Source: Stentor coeruleus
Taxonomy: Eukaryota > Ciliophora > Heterotrichea > Heterotrichida > Stentoridae
DNA: 41,229 nt
Direction of reading: 5' to 3'
Assembly (NCBI GenBank): GCA_001970955.1
Contig: MPUH01000660.1
Span: 1 to 41,229, forward strand
Within the stretch, counting starts at the first letter, position 1. Each line of letters starts with the position of its first letter. A program made the translations under genes and the position numbers. Positions 20,681 to 30,457 of this stretch are shown here, piece after piece. The notes beneath the pieces were generated by a model that was given only the letters and a program-made list of their open reading frames with translations, ran no database searches and was not told the origin of the DNA.

Positions 20681-21940
20681 ATGTTTGTCAGAAAGGCTCT
20701 ATTGAACTATTCATCCTCCCTTCGTAACTTTAGTCAAAAGAACATTAAATCAGTTCTTTTAACATCAAGAGACGATAATCCAGGTAAGCTTAAAGAAATA
20801 TTAGATGTCTTTTCAATAAACCAAATCAATTTAACCCATATTGAATCTCAACCAACAAGCACATTAGACTCATCAAAAGGTAATAGTTTTATTATTGACT
20901 TTGAAGTTATCAATGAGTCTATTGTAAAATCTACATTGGACAAACTTCAAGCACAAGGTATTAAAGTTAAAGAATCATCTAAAAAACAGGTCGAATGGTT
21001 TCCAAGGACATTAAAAGATTTAGAAGCCTTAGAACAAAAAACTTTAAGTGCTGGGGCTGAACTAGAATCTGATCATCCAGGGTTTAAAGATGAAGAATAT
21101 AAGAAAAGAAGACAAGATATTGCTGAAATTGCTTCAAAATTTCATCCAGCTGAACAAGAAGTTCCAAGAGTTGATTATACTGATGTAGAAATAGGGACAT
21201 GGTCTAAGATTTATGATGTTTTAACACCCATTCATGAAAAATACGCTTGTCACGATTACTTAGAAAGTTTTCATGAAATGAAAAACCATTGTGGATTCCG
21301 AAGAGATAATATTCCTCAATTACAAGATATAAACAGGTATTTAAAACCTAAAACAGGTTTTCAGTTAATCCCAATATCAGGACTTTTAAGCGCAAGGGAT
21401 TTTCTTAATTATTTAGCATTCAGGGTCTTTGCTAGTACTCAATATATAAGACATCATTCAGTACCATTTTATACCCCAGAGCCCGATGTTGTTCACGAGC
21501 TCATGGGCCATGCACCTCTTTTCGCAAACCCTGACTTTGCTGATTTTTCCCAACAAATCGGCCTAGCTTCCTTAGGAGCTTCAGATTCTGATATAAAACG
21601 CCTAGCAACTTGTTATTGGTATTCAATCGAGTTCGGTTTAATCCAAGAACCAGATGGTAAGAAAAAAGTTTATGGAGCTGGGGTTTTAAGCTCTGTAGAT
21701 GAAATGCTAAACTCAATTTACAATAACACTGAAACTAGGTTCTTCGATCCTTTTAAAGCTTGTGAAGTCCCTTATCCAATAACATCTTTACAACCAATAT
21801 ACTGGTGGAGTAACAATTTTGAAGAAGCTAAAGAAATGATGAATAAGTTCGCGGCTTCGATTACAAGAGGATTCGTTACCTCTTATGATAAGTTGAATCA
21901 TGAAATCAAGGTTTATCAAGATATTCAGGTTTCTAAGTAA
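20681..21940 (+). CDS. Biopterin-dependent aromatic amino acid hydroxylase (phenylalanine hydroxylase-like)
   Basis: 419-aa enzyme with an N-terminal ACT domain (about 23-98, from IKSVLLTSRDDNPGKLKEIL) and the catalytic domain (about 104-400). It adds a hydroxyl group to an aromatic amino acid using tetrahydrobiopterin, O2 and non-haem Fe(II). The iron ligands are visible as H272 and H277 in PDVVHELMGHAPLF and E317 in YSIEFGLI. Other family marks are the FRRDNIPQL pterin-side motif (206-214), GFQLIPISGLLSARDFL (226-242) and YTPEPD (264-269). The ACT domain and general match favour phenylalanine hydroxylase, but tyrosine or tryptophan preference cannot be excluded. The tetramerisation helix at the C-terminus is short. 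Residues 1-20 (MFVRKALLNYSSSLRNFSQK) have no acidic residue and look like a mitochondrial presequence, unusual for this cytosolic enzyme. The next gene starts only 47 bp downstream. Confidence 0.93.
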   Translation: MFVRKALLNYSSSLRNFSQKNIKSVLLTSRDDNPGKLKEILDVFSINQINLTHIESQPTSTLDSSKGNSFIIDFEVINESIVKSTLDKLQAQGIKVKESSKKQVEWFPRTLKDLEALEQKTLSAGAELESDHPGFKDEEYKKRRQDIAEIASKFHPAEQEVPRVDYTDVEIGTWSKIYDVLTPIHEKYACHDYLESFHEMKNHCGFRRDNIPQLQDINRYLKPKTGFQLIPISGLLSARDFLNYLAFRVFASTQYIRHHSVPFYTPEPDVVHELMGHAPLFANPDFADFSQQIGLASLGASDSDIKRLATCYWYSIEFGLIQEPDGKKKVYGAGVLSSVDEMLNSIYNNTETRFFDPFKACEVPYPITSLQPIYWWSNNFEEAKEMMNKFAASITRGFVTSYDKLNHEIKVYQDIQVSK

Positions 21941-21987
21941 TAAAAATGAATTAGGAAAAATATTTTACATGTATAATTTTATTGAAA

Positions 21988-22506
21988 ATGGTTGAATCTT
22001 CAAGCCCAATAAGTTTTAGCAAGTCAAGTATAACTAGTTTTATAGACTCATCTTTAAGATTTAGAAGACCGAGATTAGCTTTTCCTAATTTGTATGAAAT
22101 ATTATCAAGCCCGAATCATCGGGCTTCAGTTGAAACTAATTTGTATAGAATACCAGATGGCTCTGGGGCTATAATCCCTGGATCAAGAGAACTTGAATAT
22201 AAATGGGATAATCGATTTCATATAACTTTTTCTAAAGATAATCATAAAGCTTATACACAGTTAAGAGAATATTTTGACTCGCCTAGAAAATTTGAAGGAG
22301 GACTTGAAAAGAGTAAAGAAAATTATGGACGGAGGTTTAGGTTTGGAAGAAAAGTGAGGTTTAATAGTTTGATTGGAGATAGGGATAAAGAAAAAGAAAG
22401 AGAAAGTATCTGGAGTACAAGATATACAGCTTCTTCTGAATGGAATGAGGTTAAACATAAAACTTTAAGAAGTTATTTTGATGAACTACCAAAACAAGTT
22501 ATTTAA
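21988..22506 (+). CDS. Uncharacterised basic protein, 172 aa
   Basis: I do not recognise the family. The start is taken at the ATG at 21988 (a TTG two codons upstream is not used). The first 30 residues are Ser-rich. The middle has YRIPDGSGAIIPGSRELEYKW (53-74 region), then an Arg/Lys-rich part (GRRFRFGRKVRFNS) and several aromatic residues in short repeats (WSTRYTASSEWNE). No signal, no transmembrane helix, no coiled coil. It lies only 47 bp after the aromatic hydroxylase stop and tail to tail with the gene at 22533. High content of Tyr/Trp/Arg and short length recall microtubule inner proteins of cilia, but this is a guess without a diagnostic motif. Confidence 0.7.
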   Translation: MVESSSPISFSKSSITSFIDSSLRFRRPRLAFPNLYEILSSPNHRASVETNLYRIPDGSGAIIPGSRELEYKWDNRFHITFSKDNHKAYTQLREYFDSPRKFEGGLEKSKENYGRRFRFGRKVRFNSLIGDRDKEKERESIWSTRYTASSEWNEVKHKTLRSYFDELPKQVI

Positions 22507-22532
22507 ATAAGTTAGGAATTATCAATTATAAC

Positions 22533-22901
22533 TTATAAGATTTTCTTTAAATCAGAAGGTCTCCATTGAGAATGCAGTCGTGAAAAAGAATTTTTTGGTA
22601 GAATGGGTTTTTCTTTACTTAAAGATCTAGGGGCTTGATAGAAAGTACTATACGCTGTAGTAAAATCGCTTTGTATCTTAGGTTTGTTTTTAGTTGTCTC
22701 AGGGATTTTTGTATATTTCCATCCAGTCTTATGCCATTTAGAAGGAGTTAAATACCTGAATTTAGCCTCAACTTCACTAGGACTATTATATTCTTTGAAA
22801 TTTTCTAAATGTCTTCTGTTATAAAATTTTTGAGGCTTTTGATCATATTTCAAAGGACTTAAACCTTTAGCAAAGCCTTGATTATACCAAAATGAATCCA
22901 T
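22533..22901 (-). CDS. Uncharacterised small protein, 122 aa
   Basis: Not recognised. Starts MDSFWYNQGFAKG and is rich in Lys, Tyr, Trp and Pro with spaced aromatic-proline motifs (LSPLKY, YLTPSKWHKTGWKY, FYQAPRSL, PILPKNSF). No membrane helix, no signal, no coiled coil. Such short proteins with repeated Pro/Tyr/Trp and no globular domain are common among ciliary and sperm-tail microtubule inner proteins; that is an inference only. It is convergent with the 172-aa gene, with just 26 bp between the stop codons. The start ATG at 22901 is preceded by a C-poor flank on the + strand, as for other minus-strand genes. Confidence 0.7.
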   Translation of the reverse strand: MDSFWYNQGFAKGLSPLKYDQKPQKFYNRRHLENFKEYNSPSEVEAKFRYLTPSKWHKTGWKYTKIPETTKNKPKIQSDFTTAYSTFYQAPRSLSKEKPILPKNSFSRLHSQWRPSDLKKIL

Positions 22902-23853
22902 TATATATAATTTTCTTATAAATTTATAAGGAGACTATTTGATTTTAATTGTAAAATTGTAGGGATATTTTGTTCTTATAATGAGTTGGTAATTGTATGC
23001 TGAGGTTACATATAAAATTTAGAATTTTAGATTTGGTTAAGTCTTTTAAAGGGATGAATGAATTTCAGACTATAAGAGATTGTAAATTTATAAAATTAAG
23101 AGTTTAATATAAATATAAAGATTTTATTAGTTATATAATTATTGGATTTTATGATAACTAGCTTGTGTGATAATATTTTGATATTGAGCATTACAAATTG
23201 CAAAGGCTTAAATTAAAATACTTTAAAAATTAAAAAGAACATAATAGTTGCAACACAAAAAACAATACACACAATTCTATTCTATTATAATTTATGCCAA
23301 AGCTAATAAAACTAAAAAAACAAAAAACTTAATTATCAATTCACATATTAATACCACATTATCACATCATCACAAATCATAAACTCTACCCCAAGCTTAA
23401 AAAATCATAAATCCTACTTAACATACTAATCTCTAAACGAATTTCTCAAAACCGCTTTTCACAAAACCAACACCCAATACCCAACACACTACATTCCTAA
23501 AAAATACATCAACATCTTAACTTCCAAAACTTCCTTCAAAACTCTATTATCCACAACCCAAAATCACTCCATCATCCCCATCTTCAAAACTCTTCCCATA
23601 AAACCAATCATCAACCCCAATCAAACCCATCCTCAAAAATAATCAAAAAACTCTAAAAAAAAAACTCACAAAACCTTCCCCTTACCTAAAAATCTCAAAA
23701 AAATAATAAACTTCCTTTCATATCCTCATCTAAACTTATTACCTTCCATAACCCATCATCCTCCAACTTCTTTTAAAACCTAAAAACACCTTAACATGTA
23801 TTTCATATCATATCTCCAGTCTAATAATTCTAATTTAAATAAGAAATTTAATT
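22902..23853. promoter_or_regulatory. Divergent 5' region with a 343-nt G-free tract
   Basis: This 952-bp gap separates the 122-aa gene (-) from the WD40-TRP gene (+). The left third is C-poor on the + strand. The stretch 23251-23818 carries only six G on the + strand, and 23455-23797 carries none at all. There is no gene. It must contain both promoters, but no motif is recognised. Confidence 0.6.
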
Positions 23854-26800
23854 ATGAGTGGTCTAGAATTCTTACTAAGGAAAACTCTGTCGAATCCTTC
23901 TGAAATTCGTAAAACTTCTAGTCCGCCAGACTTCAAAGCTGCTTTAGATGAATTCATGAGCTTTTGTGAAAAACAACTCCCAGAAATTGTTGAGACCGAC
24001 TTTTTACCTACCTGTTTTGATATATCAGAGAACGAAGAAACTGTGATTATCGGTGGGAAAATCGGGAATATCGCTGTTTATGATCTTCAAGCTAGAAAAA
24101 TTGTTGTAGATGAAGAAGTTTCTGATAGCTCACTTGATACAATTCTCTTTGCTATGGGAGATAGAAAAGTTATAGCATCAACATCAATGCGTGAACTTAT
24201 TATATTGTCTATGCCTGAGCTTACTAAGATTAAAGTTTTTCAATTACTTCCACAGCCTGTATCTTTGAAGCTTGGGTCAAGTAAAGGGATTTTATATTGT
24301 TCGAATTATACTGATACATTGAAGATTATTGATGTTGATAGAGATGCGGATGAAGAGTTCCCAGAGAGGTTGATAACAACTGTTGATACGATTTGCTGTA
24401 TTGATGTTAGTGATGATGGATCTTTATTAGCTTTAGGTTTGCTTAATGGTGTGATAAAGCTTATTCATGGCGAGTCAGAATCCGAACTTCAAAGTACCCC
24501 TCCCCACCCAAGTCCTCCCACAATAATTAGTTTTAGTGAGCATAGAAAGCATATCGGTGTTGGTTTTAAAGACTTTACACTAAAAGTTTGGCTTGTCGAT
24601 TCAAACTTTTCCCTCAAATACGAATACAAAGAGCATACCGCTGAAATAACTGGAATTGCTTTTCTTAAAGATAATCGATATATGGTAACAGGTTCTAGAG
24701 ATACTAATATCATAATGTGGGATATGAAAGTTGAAAGATCTCCATATTACATGAAACTAATCGAAAAAGAAGTTTCTTGGTTTAAATGTTCAAGTGATCA
24801 TAAAAAATTATATTTCAATCAAAGTTCAAATTGTTTCATGATATGGGAAGTTCCACAGCTAACAAAAAATGCAAGATATAGAAAACATTTAAAAACAGTA
24901 AACAAAATCGAATTCTTGCCAAATAGTTTTGAACTTATAAGCGTTGGAAGTGATGGCTTAGCTGTAATTTGGGATTACAGAAGCGACCTTTTACAAGATT
25001 TTAAACAATTAGAAGGAGAGCTCACATCAGTAATTGCTTCAAAAAATGGTAAATTTGTTATAATAACCTCATCAAAAAACATTATTTATACTTGGAATTT
25101 ATCAAATGATATTATTGAAGATACTGAATGCGATGCTGAAATCAAATCAATCAAGTTTAGTTCTGATGAAAACAAATTCGCTATTGGAGATAGGATGAAT
25201 AGGATTATTATATATGATACAGAAGTTGTTCAGAAAAGTTTGACTATTAAAGGACATATGGGTCCAGTTAGTGATTTGTGTTTTATATGCAATAATTCAA
25301 TGCTTTTATCAGCATCATATGATAGGACAATTGCTAAATGGGATGCATTGACAGGGAATAAACTTGAGACTTTTTATGGGCATAGAGGTCCTGTAAGATG
25401 TTTACTAGTAACTCCTAAAGGATGGGTAATATCAGGTTCAGATAATAGTGAAATTATTGTATGGGATATATCAGGGATAGTCTTATACACTTTAACTACC
25501 CCAGAAAGTGGTAAGATCATATCTTTATTCCTATCAGAAAACGATGAATACATGATATCTCTTCAGCTTAACAAGTACCACTTCTGGAAAATGGAGAATT
25601 TAGCTGTTATGTTCCAATGTGATACCAAATTCCCAGCATCTTGTCTGACAATGTCCCATGATGAAAAAATCATAGCAATAGCTGAAGGGAATACTGTGTA
25701 TGTTGAAGAAAATCCTTTAAAATCCCCAGCAATCCGTTTAGTAGGCAAAGATGTTGGTTCTCAGCAGAACTACATGAAATTCATATTAGACTGTATAAAA
25801 AAAAATAATAAAGGATCATTAGATGAAAAGCATTTTCATTGGGTAGTTTCTCCTTATTTAATAAGCACAAGTCATATTTTAGCATATAGTAATCGAGTAG
25901 AAGAACTGAATTCAGCGCTTTTTAACAAGAATAATCAGTCGAGTTTTTTTGCTACAATCAATAATGAAACCCCATTGTCTATAAGTGTTGACTTAGAATA
26001 TAAAAACTGTATCGATATATGCTTAAAATACATGAAACATGAACATTCTAAACGTAAAAACAAAAAAGCATATGTACCTCTTGGGGATTGTTTAACTAAA
26101 CTTAACACTATAGACCTTCCAGAAATCACAAGACTTTATGAAATATTATATCAACGTGCTCATGATATTCATTTACCATCATTTTCTTTCTATGAAACCC
26201 AATTACCTGTTTTATACCATTCAGAAAGCTTAGATATTTATCCAGAAAAAATCGTCCCTAAATCAATGTATTCATCTAATGGTCGGTCAATAGCTTTTCA
26301 TCATAGTCTTTGTCCTTTGAATATTGATATAGGCACACAAGATAGTATTGAGTTTTTAGAAAGCCTTACAGAATGTTCTACTGATGAGGTTTTCCGATGT
26401 ACGCTTTTACAAGTGTTATTAAAAAACAAATGGGATAGGGTTAAATGGGCTGTTTATGCACAAGGAAGTATTTATATACTTTATATGGTCCAATTGTCAA
26501 TTTACTGTATCGCTTTTTTGGACTCTCTTGTTAATCTTAATTTGCTTTTTGCTACACATGTTTTACTTTTCTTATATGAGTTTTCACAAATACTTACTGA
26601 CCCGATTGATTATTGGAAAGACATGTGGAATATATTAGATCAACTTAGAGGACTTAGTTGCACAATTTATGCTATACTTATGTGGCAAGGATATTATGAC
26701 AGTGATATTTTACTTACTGTTATAATCTTTTCCTGGACTAGAGGAATATCATATTTCCGTATGTTTGATGGAACTAGGTATATGGTTAGATTATTATCAG

Positions 26801-27459
26801 AAGTTATTAAAGACATGCAAGTTTTCTTTGTCATATTGTTTTATTCAACTTTAGCTTTTACATTTATTTACTTATTAAGAGTAAATGAATTATCATTTAG
26901 TGAATACCTAGTTGTAAGTTATAGACTTGATCTTGGAGATTTCAATGCTGATTTTACAGAACTGTTTGATTGGATAATATTTTTCCTTGCTACTGTTATA
27001 AACCCTTTAATCATGTTGAATCTTTTGATTTCTATTATGGGAGATACTTATTCTAAAGTTCAAGAATCTAATGATATAGCGAATTTTCAAGAATTAACTG
27101 AAATGATTATTGAAATTGAAAAACTCATGTTTTGGAAAAAAGATAAAGTTGGTAAGCATTATTTGCAAATTTGCGATTTTGTAAGTGGGACTGATGCTAG
27201 TTCTGATAAGATTATTGAGAAAATAAAGACTATGAGAAGTCAGGTTTCTGGGATTGAAGATACGGTGAAATATATTAAAGAAAGTATTGCTAGGAAGAAT
27301 ATTAAAGAGACTGATGAGATTATTAGTAGTATACATGCTGATCAAGATGAGATACATGGAGGAGTTATTGAGAAGTTGAATTTGAATAATGAGATTTTGG
27401 AGAAGATACTTAATAAACTTGAAGCTGAGGGCATAAGTTTAGATAAGTCTAAAGAATAA
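23854..27459 (+). CDS. WD40 double propeller fused to TRP-like ion channel
   Basis: 1201-aa protein without introns. Residues about 45-640 hold roughly 14 WD40-type repeats (clear blades end in IIMWDMK, LAVIWDY, IAKWDAL, IIVWDIS), enough for two seven-bladed propellers. Residues 640-865 are a linker. From 867 to about 1075 is a six-helix channel unit: S1 at IYILYMVQLSIYC, S2 before DPIDYWKDMWNILD (a TRP-type S2-S3 linker), a poorly charged S4 around TRGISYFRMFDGTRY, S5 from MQVFFVILFY, a pore loop with LDLGDF (D1029 region), and S6 NPLIMLNLLISIMGDTYSKV (from 1050) as in TRP channels. The tail (1095-1201) is coiled-coil-like. Ion selectivity cannot be read safely; an acidic residue in the pore fits cations. 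In animals TRPs carry ankyrin repeats at the N-terminus; here propellers replace them. Membrane unknown; ciliary membrane is possible. Confidence 0.85.
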   Translation: MSGLEFLLRKTLSNPSEIRKTSSPPDFKAALDEFMSFCEKQLPEIVETDFLPTCFDISENEETVIIGGKIGNIAVYDLQARKIVVDEEVSDSSLDTILFAMGDRKVIASTSMRELIILSMPELTKIKVFQLLPQPVSLKLGSSKGILYCSNYTDTLKIIDVDRDADEEFPERLITTVDTICCIDVSDDGSLLALGLLNGVIKLIHGESESELQSTPPHPSPPTIISFSEHRKHIGVGFKDFTLKVWLVDSNFSLKYEYKEHTAEITGIAFLKDNRYMVTGSRDTNIIMWDMKVERSPYYMKLIEKEVSWFKCSSDHKKLYFNQSSNCFMIWEVPQLTKNARYRKHLKTVNKIEFLPNSFELISVGSDGLAVIWDYRSDLLQDFKQLEGELTSVIASKNGKFVIITSSKNIIYTWNLSNDIIEDTECDAEIKSIKFSSDENKFAIGDRMNRIIIYDTEVVQKSLTIKGHMGPVSDLCFICNNSMLLSASYDRTIAKWDALTGNKLETFYGHRGPVRCLLVTPKGWVISGSDNSEIIVWDISGIVLYTLTTPESGKIISLFLSENDEYMISLQLNKYHFWKMENLAVMFQCDTKFPASCLTMSHDEKIIAIAEGNTVYVEENPLKSPAIRLVGKDVGSQQNYMKFILDCIKKNNKGSLDEKHFHWVVSPYLISTSHILAYSNRVEELNSALFNKNNQSSFFATINNETPLSISVDLEYKNCIDICLKYMKHEHSKRKNKKAYVPLGDCLTKLNTIDLPEITRLYEILYQRAHDIHLPSFSFYETQLPVLYHSESLDIYPEKIVPKSMYSSNGRSIAFHHSLCPLNIDIGTQDSIEFLESLTECSTDEVFRCTLLQVLLKNKWDRVKWAVYAQGSIYILYMVQLSIYCIAFLDSLVNLNLLFATHVLLFLYEFSQILTDPIDYWKDMWNILDQLRGLSCTIYAILMWQGYYDSDILLTVIIFSWTRGISYFRMFDGTRYMVRLLSEVIKDMQVFFVILFYSTLAFTFIYLLRVNELSFSEYLVVSYRLDLGDFNADFTELFDWIIFFLATVINPLIMLNLLISIMGDTYSKVQESNDIANFQELTEMIIEIEKLMFWKKDKVGKHYLQICDFVSGTDASSDKIIEKIKTMRSQVSGIEDTVKYIKESIARKNIKETDEIISSIHADQDEIHGGVIEKLNLNNEILEKILNKLEAEGISLDKSKE

Positions 27460-27926
27460 GGTAAAGGGTTAAAGCTTTTAATGAATAAGAAGCTATTTTT
27501 TTATTGCGGGCTTTTAGGGGGTTATTAGATAAGGTGAAAATATGTATATGGATGTTAGAAGAAGTTTTTATGAGTTTTTTTTATGATTATTAATAGTTTT
27601 TATATGTAGTAGCTTGTTAATAGTGAAAGGTAATTTTATTTGGAATATTTTTATCGATTTTTTATATAAAATGTACAATTTTTAAGTATATCTCAGTAAT
27701 TAAACAACAATAATCAACTAATTTCCCTCTAAACTAAATTCTCTTATAAAAATCTCTTTTAAACCCAACTCGTACCAGTTTCTTAGTAATTATTTTATTT
27801 ATCATAAGTATAAAATCTTAAATTCTTCAATCAAAAGCTATCCCAACTCATCAAAAAATCATTAACCCTAAAAACTCAAACCTATCGAAAAACCAAAAAA
27901 AAAATAATTTTTACATATAAGAATAA
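27460..27926. other. Intergenic region between WD40-TRP and C2 genes
   Basis: 467 bp. The left half is C-poor and the right half G-poor on the + strand, the pattern seen between tandem + genes. No gene. Confidence 0.6.
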
Positions 27927-29996
27927 ATGGAAGGGAGTATATCTCGTTTAGAAATTTACTTTGTCGAGTCTCAAAACATTGTCTTATCTAAAGGACATAC
28001 TATAAAAATCTATGTTCGTGATCAAGCTAAGCTTATTCAAGTAACCACCACATAGCATCCTTTTTCAACTTCCGTAATATTTGATGTTGAAGGTGTAAAC
28101 CAAGGAGAACCAATGCTCTTATCAGTAGAAGAAAAAAACGAAGAAATCGGTATCGGGGACTTTAAAGCTACATCTACAGAGCAATGGGTGAATCTTTCAT
28201 CCAAAGATAAAAACGAGTGCGGCAGAGTTAAAGTCTCAGTTCACGTTATGAGCATTGAAGACGCTCAAATGAGGAGGTCACCAGAAAAACTTCCAACTGA
28301 AATCACAGACTGCCCACGGTGCTCTTATTTGCAGAAAATCTCAGAAAGTCAACAAAATGAGCTTTTATCGTTAGAAGAGCATAAATCAACTTATTCTGAT
28401 ATTAAACAGATTATAAAAGAATATTATTCAGTTGATCATATACCTTATGCTAGTAAGTATATTCCTGATATCGAAGAATTAGGTGTTGACCTTCCTGCAC
28501 CTTGTCACGGCAAATCTTCTCAGATAACTAAACAAGAAGCTGATCATTTAAAAGAAGTTATTATTGGACTGACTGAGAAACTTAAAGTCCTTCAACTTGT
28601 CCAAGATGAAGTTAAAACCTTAAGACAACAACTTTATGATAGTCATGTGAATAGGCTTAATCTTCAAACTACAATCAAAGAAAATACCGAACAATTAGAA
28701 GCAAAATGTAAAGAACAATGTAAAAAGCATTTGGATATTAATGAAGATAGATCAAAAGCTATGCAATCATTATTAGATCAGCAGCATGTATATGCACAAA
28801 AATGCTTAGAAGTAGATCAATTAAAAAGCGATTTGTCTACACTAAATGCGAATTTACAACAGTTAAAAGCAGAACAGTATAATTTTAATACTATGAAAGA
28901 CCATGTGTCTCGGCTTGAAGCTGAGTTAAAAGAATCCTCAGGAAAACGTGATGATTTAAACAACGAACATAAAAAAACACTTGACGATTTTTCAGCTTCA
29001 AAAACCCGACAAAATGCTAACATCGAAAACTTAAACAAAGAAAAACTTGAACTTCTCGATCAAATCGATGAAATCAACAAACAAATCCTCAGCCAAAAAC
29101 ATCAAAATGAAGGTTTAAACAAAGAAAACACTGAGCTTGAAAAAGAAATCCGACAACTTGAAGGAGAAATCAATAGCCTTGTTGATGAAAATAAAGAAAT
29201 CGAGCATAGTCGCCAAGCTGCTTTAGAAAAAGAAGAACATTGTATAAAACTTCATAGAGACATTCATGAAGCTGCTCAAAAATTCGAATCTGAACTAGAA
29301 AACTTATCAAAACTTAACACCCAATTGCTAAAAGAAAAAACTAATGTTATGGATGAATTAAATAAACTAGAAAATATCCTTGAAAATAAAACAGAAGAAG
29401 TACAAGATTTAACTAGAAACAACTATAGTTCTTTAGCCCAATGCACAATACTCGAACAACAAATTTGTATACAAAATGACCAGTACGAGATAAGAAAAAC
29501 TATTGAATCTCAAACTGAAGTTAATGAAAAAATCAAAGATATCCTTCTAGAAGAAATAGGATCTATGGGTGAACAACTAAAAAAGCAAAGCGAAGAATGT
29601 CTTTTGTTAAGTAAAAGTGTTGAGAATTTCAAGAAAATTTTAGATGGAAAAAACCAGGAAAAAAACGAGTTGTTAAGAATTGTTGAAGAACTTAAACAAG
29701 TAAAACCTGTATATGTGCCTGTACGTGGGGAACAAGTTGATGAGCTTTTAGCTGAGGTTCTTAATGGGAGGACTGATTGGTTAAGTATAGAAATGAAAAG
29801 AGAAAGTCAAGGAAGTTATTCTTTTGGAAGCAAAAATATTGATATTTTCATTGAGAATAATGGCTTAATGGTCAAATGCGGTAAGGCTATTATGGCTATT
29901 GATGAGTTTTTAAAGACTTATATTCCTATTGAAATTCATAAAAAACAACTCACTAAGCCTGAGTCTAAGCTTAGTACTAAGTTTTTAGCCAAATAG
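27927..29996 (+). CDS. C2-domain / long coiled-coil protein with one 15-nt intron
   Basis: Exon 1 is 27927-28040 and exon 2 is 28056-29996; spliced product 684 aa. Residues about 5-105 have the strand pattern of a C2 domain (SRLEIYFVESQNI, HTIKIYVRDQ, STSVIFDVEG, RVKVSVHV); most calcium-binding aspartates are not evident, so lipid or protein binding independent of calcium is likelier. Residues about 117-600 are coiled coil. A compact C-terminal domain (600-672: DELLAEVLNGRTDWLSIEM, then FGSKNIDIFIENNGLMVKCGKAIMAIDEFL) looks globular. I cannot name the family; C2 plus coiled coil is frequent in basal-body and cytoskeletal proteins of protists. Using the internal ATG at 28113 instead would lose the first half of the C2 domain. 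It is convergent with eS24, with 46 bp between the stop codons. Confidence 0.8.
28041..28055 (+). other. 15-nt spliceosomal intron
   Basis: GTAACCACCACATAG, phase 0. Splicing joins ...AKLIQ to HPFSTSV... in frame and completes the C2 domain. Retention puts an in-frame TAG after five codons. Confidence 0.9.
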
Positions 29997-30042
29997 ATAA
30001 TATAGAGATAGTGAATAATCTTATGAAGAACTAATTAGCTAT

Positions 30043-30438
30043 TTATTTCTTCTTCCCGAGACCAACAGTTTTCTTGGATGTTCCTCTGACCTTCTTTCTC
30101 TTGTTTTTCAGTTCTTTCTTTTGCTTTCTTGATCCTGTTCGTGCTGGCTCAAGACCCATTCTTCTCAGTCTAAACTTAGGCTCGTATTTTTTCACAAAGT
30201 CCTTGCTATCATAAATAAGGGCAAATCCTGTTGAACGGGAACCTCCGAAAATAGTTCTTAGTCCATAAACTACAACATTTTCAGGTTTAGCTTTATAAGT
30301 TTTCGCAAGTCTTTCTCTAAGTTTTTCACTAGAAACTCCACCAAGATTAGGGTGAATTACATCAAAAACCATTTGAAGCCTATGCAGCAACTTGTTAGTC
30401 ATCACTTTTCTCGTCCTTAGAGTGTATCCACCGTCCAT
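30043..30438 (-). CDS. RPS24: Small-subunit ribosomal protein eS24
   Basis: 131-aa protein of the 40S subunit, full length. Family marks: TLRTRKVMTNKLLHR (6-20), QMVFDVIHPN (22-31), LRERLAKTYK (41-50), the conserved FGGSRSTGFALIYDS (64-78), KKYEPKFRLRRMGL (83-96) and the Lys/Arg-rich tail with KKVRGTSKKTVGLGKKK that reaches into rRNA. The start ATG lies only 19 bp after the stop codon of the upstream RING gene on the same strand, so its transcript must have an extremely short leader or start inside the neighbour. No intron. Confidence 0.96.
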   Translation of the reverse strand: MDGGYTLRTRKVMTNKLLHRLQMVFDVIHPNLGGVSSEKLRERLAKTYKAKPENVVVYGLRTIFGGSRSTGFALIYDSKDFVKKYEPKFRLRRMGLEPARTGSRKQKKELKNKRKKVRGTSKKTVGLGKKK

Positions 30439-30457
30439 CTTTATTATTCCAAATTAG

